A stretch of DNA of 64,000 nt from Rhodococcus sp. 4CII. Lineage in GTDB: Bacteria > Actinomycetota > Actinomycetes > Mycobacteriales > Mycobacteriaceae. Every line of letters begins with the position of its first letter. Within the stretch, counting starts at the first letter, position 1. Of the stretch, positions 33,771 through 40,582 are shown piece by piece. The stretch covers positions 7,565,501-7,629,500 of the forward strand of contig NZ_JACCFE010000002.1 of assembly GCF_014256275.1 (NCBI RefSeq), in the 5' to 3' direction. The notes under the pieces were generated by a model. The model was given only the letters and a program-made list of their open reading frames with translations. It did no database searches and had not been told where the DNA came from. The translations under genes and the position numbers were made by a program.

Positions 33771-35194
33771 TGGACTACCTCGTCAACGTGTTGTACATCG
33801 TGGCGTTCTCGATGTTCATCTACGGTCTGATGGGCCTGACCGGCCCGAAGACCGCGGTCCGCGGCAATCAGATCGCCGCGGTCGGCATGGGAGTGGCCGT
33901 GGTCGCCACCCTGATCTCGATCCGGGACACCTCCAACTGGGTGCTCATCATCACCGGTCTGGTGATCGGTGTGGTCCTCGGGGTGCCGCCGGCGTTGCGG
34001 ACGAAGATGACCGCGATGCCGCAGCTGGTGGCGTTGTTCAACGGCGTCGGCGGCGGCACCGTCGCCCTGATCGCCTACGCCGAATTCCTGGACTCGGACG
34101 GGTTCACCGCGTTCACCCACGGTCAGACCCCGACCGTGCACATCGTGATCGCCTCGCTGTTCGCGGCGATCATCGGCTCGATCTCCTTCTGGGGATCGGT
34201 GATCGCATTCCTCAAGCTGCAGGAAACCCTGCCGGGCCGGCCGATCGGCATCGGCCGGTTGCAGCAACCACTCAACGCGCTGCTGCTGATCGGGGCGGTC
34301 GCGTTGGCGGTGGCCATCGGCATCAAGGCCATCGACCCGACCGCACCCACCTCCCAGTGGTGGATCGTCGGGGTGCTGGTGTTGGCGGCGGTGCTCGGGT
34401 TGATGGTGGTGCTCCCGATCGGCGGCGCCGACATGCCCGTGGTGATCTCCCTGCTCAACGCGCTCACCGGTCTGTCCGCGGCGGCCGCCGGTCTGGCCCT
34501 GAACAATCAGGCCATGATCGTGGCCGGCATGATCGTCGGCGCCTCGGGTTCGATCCTGACCAACCTGATGGCGAAGGCGATGAACCGGTCCATCCCGGCG
34601 ATCGTGGCCGGCGGGTTCGGCGGCGGCGGTGCGGCGGCCGCGGTCGGCGACGGCACCGCCAGGACGGCGAAGTCCACCTCGGCGGCGGACGCGGCGATCC
34701 AGATGGCGTACGCCAACCAGGTCATCGTCGTCCCCGGGTACGGGTTGGCGGTGGCCCAGGCGCAGCACGCGGTCAAGGACATGGCCAAGCTGCTCGAGTC
34801 GAAGGGTGTCGAGGTCAAGTACGCGATCCACCCGGTCGCCGGCCGGATGCCCGGGCACATGAACGTGCTCCTGGCCGAGGCCGACGTCGAGTACGACGCG
34901 ATGAAGGAAATGGACGACATCAACGACGAGTTCGCTCGCACCGACGTCACCCTGGTGATCGGTGCGAACGATGTCACCAACCCGGCCGCCCGCAACGATC
35001 CGTCGTCGCCGATTCACGGGATGCCGATCCTGAACGTGGATCAGTCGAAGTCGGTGATCGTGCTCAAGCGGTCGATGAACTCCGGGTTCGCCGGCATCGA
35101 CAACCCGCTGTTCTTCGCCGACACCACCTCGATGCTGTTCGGGGACGCGAAGAAGTCGGTCGCCGAGGTCACCGAAGAACTCAAAGCGCTGTAG
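33770..35194 (+). CDS. pntB: NAD(P) transhydrogenase beta subunit
   Basis: A 474-residue subunit. The N-terminal two-thirds has about eight to nine membrane helices (domain II). The C-terminal domain III binds NADP(H), with VPGYGLAVAQAQHAVKDMAKLLE, HPVAGRMPGHMNVLLAEA and the conserved GANDVTNPAARND. It completes the pntAA-pntAB-pntB set. Joined to a fatty-acid operon it may supply NADPH for the monooxygenase and reductases of the same regulon, which is inference. A hairpin follows its stop. Confidence 0.95.
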   Translation: MDYLVNVLYIVAFSMFIYGLMGLTGPKTAVRGNQIAAVGMGVAVVATLISIRDTSNWVLIITGLVIGVVLGVPPALRTKMTAMPQLVALFNGVGGGTVALIAYAEFLDSDGFTAFTHGQTPTVHIVIASLFAAIIGSISFWGSVIAFLKLQETLPGRPIGIGRLQQPLNALLLIGAVALAVAIGIKAIDPTAPTSQWWIVGVLVLAAVLGLMVVLPIGGADMPVVISLLNALTGLSAAAAGLALNNQAMIVAGMIVGASGSILTNLMAKAMNRSIPAIVAGGFGGGGAAAAVGDGTARTAKSTSAADAAIQMAYANQVIVVPGYGLAVAQAQHAVKDMAKLLESKGVEVKYAIHPVAGRMPGHMNVLLAEADVEYDAMKEMDDINDEFARTDVTLVIGANDVTNPAARNDPSSPIHGMPILNVDQSKSVIVLKRSMNSGFAGIDNPLFFADTTSMLFGDAKKSVAEVTEELKAL

Positions 35195-35204
35195 GCCCTC
35201 CGGG

Positions 35205-35250
35205 CCCGTGCGTGGTTGACGAGTGCAGACACTCGCTAATCACGCACGGG
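35205..35250 (+). terminator. Hairpin downstream of pntB
   Basis: CCCGTGCGTG (35205-35214) pairs perfectly with 35241-35250. An inner stem GAGTG/CACTC (35221-35225 with 35230-35234) forms within it. No T-tract follows. It is probably the 3' end of the fadA-fadB-pnt operon. Confidence 0.6.
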
Positions 35251-35281
35251 CGTGAAGCGCCTCGCAATGATCGCCATGTCT

Positions 35282-35297
35282 GGACAGGGGGTAGATT
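35282..35297 (+). promoter_or_regulatory. Operator/-10 region of the second tandem TetR gene
   Basis: GGACAGGGGGTAG (35282-35294) is a diverged copy of the repeat, closest to the one at 5949. A -10-like TAGATT (35292-35297) starts at motif position 11. This spacing would make the GTG at 35305 a leaderless start. It suggests autoregulation or cross-regulation. Confidence 0.4.
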
Positions 35298-35298
35298 G

Positions 35299-36654
35299 AT
35301 GCGGGTGACAGGAGGTTCCACAAGACGGCGGCCGCGACGGTTCGACGGGCAGAGTCCCACCGAGTTGGCGGTCTTCAGTGCGACCGAGCAACTATTGACC
35401 GAGATGCCGTTCGAGGATATCTCGGTAGCGCAGATAATCTCGCGAACTGGCCTCTCCCGTGCCAACTTCTATCACTACTTCGCCAACAAGTACGACGTCT
35501 TGGTTGCCATGGCAACGCAGCTGTTCGACGACACGTACACGGAATCCGGCCCGTGGCAGGCACCTCCGGGAAAGCTGCGTGCACGATCCATGGATGCAAG
35601 CGTGCGTCCGACCCTCGAGATGTGGTCGAAGCATGGTGGGGTGGTGTGCGCCGTGGTCGAACACATGCACAGCGTGCCCGTGGTCGCCGAGGTGTGGACG
35701 GCCACGTTCGACCGTTTCGTGAGCGCGGTCGCGGAACAAATCGCCTACGAGCGTGAGGTGGGAGCGGCGCCTCCGGGTGCCCCTTCCGAGCTGATTGCGA
35801 CGGTGCTGGTATGCGGAATCGAGCGGTCGTTCTACGTCGGGACGCGCGCGCTCGATGCGCGTCTGCCCACCGCGGACAGCGCTGTCGCGCCGATCGTGGC
35901 ATTGACACTCGCCGCGATCTACGGCGATTGTGAACCAGGGCGAAAGCCGAAGCGTCCGAGTAAGAACCGCCGCCCGAACCCGGTGGCGGTCGCGCCCGCC
36001 TCCCTTGTTCAGCCCGCGCTCGCCGCCTCGGAGACAGCGGCAACCATCCTGGAGGCGACGAACTCACTGCTGATGGAGTGTGCGCTCGGCAAACTGAGCG
36101 TCGCACGGATCATCGAGCGTGCACACGCATCACGAGCGACCTTCTACTTCTACTTCACCAGTAAGGACGACGCATTCGCGGCGTTGTACCGAGGCGTCGC
36201 CGAAACGACGATCAGGGGTTTGCAAGAATTGCTGACGGTGGACCGATCCGACACCGAGAACATCAAGACCATGGTGATGGACTGGCTGGCCCCCGACGAA
36301 CGTACCCTGGTCGTCTTGCGGAACGCGCTCCACGAATGGCCACGGCGACCGGAGCTTCGACGCGTGTACCGCGACGGAATGGCACGGATGGCCGACGTAC
36401 TCGAAACTGTCATCACGACGGACCGGGCAAACGGTGTCGCCCCTGACGGGCCGCCAGCAGCTGCGCTATCCGCTGTTCTCCTCTGGACCATAGAACGCAC
36501 AGTCGCCGGCGCGTTGGCTCGGGAAGATAATCTTGCCGACTTCCGTGAGGTGACCGCGCTGCTCGCCCAATTGACAGTGTCGGCGATCTACGGTAATCCT
36601 ACCGGTCTAATGTCGCAGCAGCCCAGCGAATCTCACACGCACACACCTTACTAA
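35299..36654 (+). CDS. Tandem-domain TetR-family regulator (Mce3R-like), copy 2
   Basis: A 451-residue double-TetR protein closely related to the one at 5971. The first HTH has SVAQIISRTGLSRANFYHYF, the second has SVARIIERAHASRATFYFYF. Shared segments include GPWQAPPGK, MHSVP and NALHEWPRRPELRR. A basic linker (KPKRPSKNRR) joins the halves, and a short polar C-terminal tail is extra. The ATG at 35299 is annotated; the in-frame GTG at 35305 fits the leaderless spacing of other promoters here. The two paralogues may bind the same operators with different ligands. A long in-frame extension upstream overlaps pntB and is not real. Confidence 0.9.
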   Translation: MRVTGGSTRRRPRRFDGQSPTELAVFSATEQLLTEMPFEDISVAQIISRTGLSRANFYHYFANKYDVLVAMATQLFDDTYTESGPWQAPPGKLRARSMDASVRPTLEMWSKHGGVVCAVVEHMHSVPVVAEVWTATFDRFVSAVAEQIAYEREVGAAPPGAPSELIATVLVCGIERSFYVGTRALDARLPTADSAVAPIVALTLAAIYGDCEPGRKPKRPSKNRRPNPVAVAPASLVQPALAASETAATILEATNSLLMECALGKLSVARIIERAHASRATFYFYFTSKDDAFAALYRGVAETTIRGLQELLTVDRSDTENIKTMVMDWLAPDERTLVVLRNALHEWPRRPELRRVYRDGMARMADVLETVITTDRANGVAPDGPPAAALSAVLLWTIERTVAGALAREDNLADFREVTALLAQLTVSAIYGNPTGLMSQQPSESHTHTPY

Positions 36655-36664
36655 CAGGTAGTCC

Positions 36665-36677
36665 ATACGCTATGTTT
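36665..36677 (+). promoter_or_regulatory. Diverged operator upstream of the MDR gene
   Basis: ATACGCTATGTTT, an imperfect inverted repeat resembling the GAACAnnnTGTAT family. It ends 5 bp before the ATG at 36683. TATGTT (36671-36676) would place a transcript start at the ATG. A weak match. Confidence 0.35.
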
Positions 36678-36682
36678 AGTCT

Positions 36683-37624
36683 ATGCGTGCAGTGGTGATC
36701 CCGAAGTTCGGTAGTCCCGACGTCCTCGAGGTGCGGAATGTGGACGTTCGACCCGCGAGCGAAGGCGAGGTCCGCATCCGCGTCCATGCCGCCGCCGTCA
36801 ACCCCACCGATATAGCCACTCGAAGTGGGCTCGTCGCCGCAGCCTATGCCGACTTCACTCCACCGTATATCGCCGGAATGGACGCAGCGGGCACCGTCGA
36901 GTCTGTCGGGCCCGGCGTCGAACGACTGCGCGCGGGCGACTCCGTCATGGCAATCGTCATGCCACGTCGCCCAGAGGGCGGTTCACACTCAGAGCTGATC
37001 GTCGTCCCTGAGGATGCCATTGTTCCTGTCCCGGCGAGCCTCTCGATGGAGCAGGCTGCCATGTTGCCGATGAACGGGCTCACCGCGCTGGAGGCGCTGG
37101 AACAGTTGAGCCTGCCCGCGGGTGCAACCCTGGCGATCACCGGCGGAGCGGGCTTCCTCGCGGCGTTCGTCATCGTGCTGGCGAAGAAGGCCGGATTACG
37201 CGTTATCGCGGACGGGCGTCCGGATGAGCATGACACCATCCTCCGGCGCGGTGCCGACGTGGTCGTGGACCGCGGGTCCGGTGTGGCCGAGCGCTTCTCT
37301 GCAGCCGCGCCGCGCGGAGTGGATGCAGTACTCGATACCGCTCTCGTCGGCGCGGAACTGTTCACATGTATAGCTGACGGCGGCGTATTGGCCACTGTGC
37401 GAAGCTTCAAGGGTGAGGCGGAGCGCGAAATTCGGGTGCGCGAGGTCTGGGTGCGTGCGCGGCTCCAAGATACGGTCGGACTCGAACAGCTGAGTGCGTT
37501 CGCCGACGCGGGTGACTTCGACTTCCTCGACGTCGCGGCGCGAGTGACTCCCGAGAACGCTGCACACGCCCACCGTCTGATCGAGGCGGGTGGGATGCGG
37601 GGACGTCCGCTCATCGTCTTTTGA
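36683..37624 (+). CDS. Zinc-independent MDR oxidoreductase (quinone oxidoreductase-like)
   Basis: A 313-residue medium-chain dehydrogenase/reductase. It has the GroES-like N-terminal domain (MRAVVIPKFGSPDVLEV, IAGMDAAGTVESVGPGV) and a Rossmann domain with TLAITGGAGFLAAFVI. The zinc-binding Cys/His set of alcohol dehydrogenases is absent, so it is probably an NADPH-dependent quinone, enone or enoyl reductase. No ribosome site precedes the ATG. It lies 28 bp after the second tandem TetR gene, with a degenerate operator between, and is terminated by a strong hairpin. Confidence 0.88.
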   Translation: MRAVVIPKFGSPDVLEVRNVDVRPASEGEVRIRVHAAAVNPTDIATRSGLVAAAYADFTPPYIAGMDAAGTVESVGPGVERLRAGDSVMAIVMPRRPEGGSHSELIVVPEDAIVPVPASLSMEQAAMLPMNGLTALEALEQLSLPAGATLAITGGAGFLAAFVIVLAKKAGLRVIADGRPDEHDTILRRGADVVVDRGSGVAERFSAAAPRGVDAVLDTALVGAELFTCIADGGVLATVRSFKGEAEREIRVREVWVRARLQDTVGLEQLSAFADAGDFDFLDVAARVTPENAAHAHRLIEAGGMRGRPLIVF

Positions 37625-37663
37625 GATTGCGAATCAGCTCGACACAGACACCCATCCATCGCG

Positions 37664-37705
37664 AGAAGGGGAGTCGCGCGGCTTGCGCCGGGGGACTCCC
37701 CTTCT
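37664..37705. terminator. Bidirectional hairpin terminator between convergent genes
   Basis: A perfect 12-bp stem (37664-37675 with 37694-37705) with an 18-nt loop lies between the MDR gene (plus) and the SDR gene (minus). It is likely to serve both transcripts. Confidence 0.7.
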
Positions 37706-37719
37706 GCCCGTCGCTGCAT

Positions 37720-38484
37720 TCACATCGGTGACGCAGTGAACCCTCCGTCGATCACGTACGCGTGCCCGGTGACCCAATTTCCCTCATCCTCGGCGAGGTG
37801 GGTGATGATGCGTGCAACATCTTCTGGCTCACCGAGCCGTCCTTGATTTGCCGCAAAGAATTCGTCGGCGGGAGTGCCCCCTGACGCTTGTTCGAAGCCG
37901 TCCATGAGATTGTCGGAGAGGGAGGTGACCACGAAGGCGGGTGCAACACAGTTCACCCGAATTCCCAATGCCCGCAGCTCCACTGCTGCCGTTTTCGTCA
38001 TATTGATGACGCCGGCCTTGGTGGCGGCGTACCCGCCGATCATCGGCATTCCGTTGGTCCCAGCCGATGAAGCGGTATTGACGATTGCCCCGCCACCACG
38101 GGCAACGAGGTGAGGAACCGCAGCCTTGATGCCGAAAAAGACGCCCTTGAGGTTGACGTCGACTAGCCGTGCGAAGTCGTCGTCGGGTAACTCGGCGATT
38201 GGCGCGAGGATGGCGATACCGGCGTTGTTCACCATGATGTCGAGGCCGCCGAACGCCTCCACGGCAACCTCTACCGCGGCCTGGACTTGCCTGGAGTCGG
38301 TAACGTCGACGACGGTGCTCACCGCGGAGTCACCGATGTCACTCGCCACGCGCTTTGCTCCGGCGCCATCGATGTCGGCGACGACTACGCGAGCTCCCTC
38401 GCGTGCGAACCGGCGTGCGGCCGCCTCTCCGATGCCGGTTGCGGCGCCCGTGACGACAACCGATTTTCCTTCGAACGCTCCCAT
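37720..38484 (-). CDS. Short-chain dehydrogenase/reductase
   Basis: A 254-residue classical SDR: TGAATGIG cofactor motif near residues 12-19, D at VVVADID suggesting NAD preference, NNAG, catalytic S in NTASSAG, and YAATK. The C-terminus is YVIDGGFTASPM. The ATG at 38484 is preceded by GAGG and matches the usual N-terminus (FEGKSVVVTG); in-frame sequence upstream lies in the promoter region. The promoter region contains a copy of the shared repeat. Probably a hydroxy/keto oxidoreductase of the same lipid pathway. Confidence 0.9.
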   Translation of the reverse strand: MGAFEGKSVVVTGAATGIGEAAARRFAREGARVVVADIDGAGAKRVASDIGDSAVSTVVDVTDSRQVQAAVEVAVEAFGGLDIMVNNAGIAILAPIAELPDDDFARLVDVNLKGVFFGIKAAVPHLVARGGGAIVNTASSAGTNGMPMIGGYAATKAGVINMTKTAAVELRALGIRVNCVAPAFVVTSLSDNLMDGFEQASGGTPADEFFAANQGRLGEPEDVARIITHLAEDEGNWVTGHAYVIDGGFTASPM

Positions 38485-38523
38485 GCTGATCAACCTCGAT
38501 TCGGGTGGATGAATGAATACAGG

Positions 38524-38554
38524 CAACATACAACGTGGCTGAACAGTGTGTCTA
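38524..38554 (-). promoter_or_regulatory. Putative promoter/operator of the minus-strand SDR
   Basis: On the minus strand, TAGACA (38549-38554) and TATGTT (38524-38529) are separated by 19 bp. The repeat GAACAGTGTGTCT (38541-38553 on the plus strand) overlaps the -35. The layout differs from the other sites, so membership of the set is less certain. Confidence 0.4.
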
Positions 38555-39170
38555 GAGCCTGTCTTGAGTTGCTTTAGTAGAGGTGGTGCAAAGGATTCGG
38601 CGTTTCTCGAGGTTCGTCGCGTCACGGGTGGCCGACGCACGGTTCGCCGCGGAACTGAAGGGTGCGAGACTCTATGTTTGCGCAGCCCGATGTCCGTCTC
38701 GGAACTGTTTGCCTATCGGTGTCTTGTGTTCTGCTGCGCGAGAGCGTAAGGGTTTGAGGCAGCGAGTGTTCGAAATCGGAGTGCAACAATCGGTTGTCAA
38801 TGGTCACTTGGAGAACATGTCCGCGCACGGGACGACTGGCGCGGCCCCGGGGGTGGCGAGGCGGAACTATCCGAGCTCTGCCGTCGACACCCTTGCAGAG
38901 CCGCATTGCACCGCCGCGTCCGTCGATGATCTCTCTGGTCGGCAGAAACCACTGTGCCAGTTCCATATTAGAGCCAGGGCTGCACCGTGCGGTTGTGGGC
39001 TGATCTGCTCGAACCTGCAAAGCAACGATCCGAACACCAAGGAATACCTGCCGCATAGGGCTTCCTGTGCGTGACGGCATCATCCTCGTTGTTATCGTGC
39101 ACGTAACGCGATATGACGCACGGCCTTCGAGTGGAAAGTCGCGAGTTCGTAAGAGGTGGAATCGAGCATC
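38555..39170. other. Intergenic region without recognisable gene
   Basis: About 616 bp between the promoter of the SDR and the DUF3263-like gene. Open frames exist on both strands (for example 38583-39074 plus and 38622-39083 minus). They lack good initiation sites and recognisable motifs and have non-typical composition, with many Cys, Arg and Ser. It may be decayed sequence. I see no RNA gene here. Confidence 0.5.
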
Positions 39171-39425
39171 TTACGGTTGGGCTAGGTGTGGTCGTCGGTT
39201 GGAGTCCCGCTCCACCAGTTGTGCACGCAGCTTGGCGCGGTCCGCCTCGGGCATGGTGCGCGAATCGGTGCTGTCGATCAACGCCAACAGGCGTAGTTCG
39301 TATTGAGTGACCGTCATTCCGAACTCGACCAGGATGTCGCCCGCTCGTGGACCGCCGAAGGGTAGCCATCGCCGAGCAAACTCGAGCATTGACGAGTCGA
39401 AACCATCTACTCGGGACATGTCCAT
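39171..39425 (-). CDS. DUF3263-like small protein
   Basis: An 84-residue protein starting MDMSRVDGFDSSMLEFARRW. The pattern (acidic helix, aromatic-rich LEFARRWLPFGGPRAGDI, then FGMTVTQYELRLLALID) resembles actinobacterial DUF3263 proteins, which look like small helix-turn-helix or sigma-like modules. AGAGGTAA lies 6 nt before the ATG at 39425; an in-frame ATG at 39530 lies too close to the -10 to be used. It has a near-consensus copy of the shared promoter about 110 bp upstream. Function unknown; a small DNA-binding protein is possible. Confidence 0.65.
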   Translation of the reverse strand: MDMSRVDGFDSSMLEFARRWLPFGGPRAGDILVEFGMTVTQYELRLLALIDSTDSRTMPEADRAKLRAQLVERDSNRRPHLAQP

Positions 39426-39533
39426 GGTGTTACCTCTGAAGTGCGTCTGGTCGGCTGACCGCCGGGGTGATTGGCGTCCGTGCCGCTCGCCAATCAGTGA
39501 GTCAAGGCGCGGACTGGACGCAGGCAGCATCTA

Positions 39534-39563
39534 ATTATACAATGTGTTCAGACGTGATGTCAA
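39534..39563 (-). promoter_or_regulatory. Near-consensus promoter with GAACAnnnTGTAT operator, minus strand
   Basis: On the minus strand: TTGACA (39558-39563), 18-bp spacer, TATAAT (39534-39539). The repeat GAACACATTGTAT is at 39537-39549. The -35 region matches those at 7394 and 8672 almost base for base (ATTGACATCACGT). It drives the DUF3263-like gene and may also influence the divergent hydrolase gene. Confidence 0.75.
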
Positions 39564-39628
39564 TCACTGTTCCGTTCGATGACGCAGCGAACAAGCACCT
39601 CATGAAATTTCGGACGATGGGAGCGAGA

Positions 39629-40582
39629 ATGCCCTGTGCGAGTGCGTTACCCAATCTCTGTGGTGCTCTTCTGCGCGCTGCCCCCGTGATGAGCCGGAAG
39701 GTCGCGGTCGGGGGGCACCACACCCGCGTCGTGGAGAACGTGCTCCCGTCAGCGGAGGTGAGACGGTTGCCCCGCGCCGGAGAATCGCTCGTCGACGCCC
39801 CTCTCATCGTGTTGTTGCACGGCTTCGGCGATAACGCGGACACCTGGCGCGCGGTGCTCGTCGAGCTCGGGCGCAGGGGGCGCCGGGCTGTCGCCCCGGA
39901 CCTGCCCGGGTTCGGCGAGGCGTCGCCTCTGAACCGCGGCGACATCCTTCCGCAGTACGACGCCTTCCTCACGGATCTCATCGCCGAGCTGGGCGGTTCC
40001 GGTCCGGTGGTGGTCGTGGGTAACTCGATGGGCGGCACCGTCGCCCTGCGCGCCGCCAGCGGTCGGCCCGACGTCGTGGCGGTGGCGGCGCTCGCCCCGG
40101 CCGGGCTCGGCTTCCATCGCGTGCTGCACGTCGCGGATCGTACTTTGGGTTCGCTGGTGCCGATTCTGCGCGTAGCGTATCGGATTCCCTACCCACAGTT
40201 GGTCGTCCAGCTGGCCGTCGCTGCCTACTACCGCGTCCGGATCGCGCCCGGTGTGGTGAACGCATGGCGGTTCGGTGCCGGCGTGCATGGCATGAAGGAC
40301 ATTCGGCGCATGGGTGCTCTCGGGCTGGTCCTCATGCGAGAGATCGAGGAGGGCGCCTTCGACTTCGCAGATATGGCAGGCGAGGTGGTGCTCATGTGGG
40401 GCACTGACGACGAGGTGTGCGACGTCGCTGCCGCGCAGCCGCTGCTGGACCACGTGCCCGGGGCACGGCTGGTGATGCTCGAAGGTGCGGGGCACGTCCC
40501 GCAGGTGCAGCAACCCGCGGTCGTCGCGGACGTGGTCGCGGCGCTCGGCCGGGCCGGAATGGGGAGGGAACGTCACGTATGA
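39629..40582 (+). CDS. Alpha/beta-fold hydrolase
   Basis: A 317-residue hydrolase with HGFGDNADTW near the oxyanion hole, the nucleophile elbow VVGNSMGG, an acid in MWGTDDEV and a histidine in GAGHVPQVQ. Several in-frame ATGs exist; I chose 39629 because GGGAGCG lies just upstream. Its last codon overlaps the ATG of the large fusion gene downstream (ATGA), so the two are coupled. The substrate is unknown. Lipase or esterase activity on acyl esters fits the neighbourhood. Confidence 0.85.
   Translation: MPCASALPNLCGALLRAAPVMSRKVAVGGHHTRVVENVLPSAEVRRLPRAGESLVDAPLIVLLHGFGDNADTWRAVLVELGRRGRRAVAPDLPGFGEASPLNRGDILPQYDAFLTDLIAELGGSGPVVVVGNSMGGTVALRAASGRPDVVAVAALAPAGLGFHRVLHVADRTLGSLVPILRVAYRIPYPQLVVQLAVAAYYRVRIAPGVVNAWRFGAGVHGMKDIRRMGALGLVLMREIEEGAFDFADMAGEVVLMWGTDDEVCDVAAAQPLLDHVPGARLVMLEGAGHVPQVQQPAVVADVVAALGRAGMGRERHV

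Noticed and set aside
33736..35298. Very long open frame running through pntB into the second tandem TetR gene
   Set aside because: The first 520 codons are an Arg/Gly-rich shadow of pntB in another frame; TetR homology begins only after 35299.
38583..39083. Overlapping open frames on both strands in the gap before the DUF3263-like gene
   Set aside because: No ribosome sites, odd composition rich in Cys and Arg, no recognisable motif. Probably non-coding or decayed sequence.
39467..39628. N-terminal extension of the hydrolase at 39629 starting at 39467
   Set aside because: It would run through the minus-strand promoter at 39534-39563 and lacks a ribosome site; GGGAGCG precedes the ATG at 39629.
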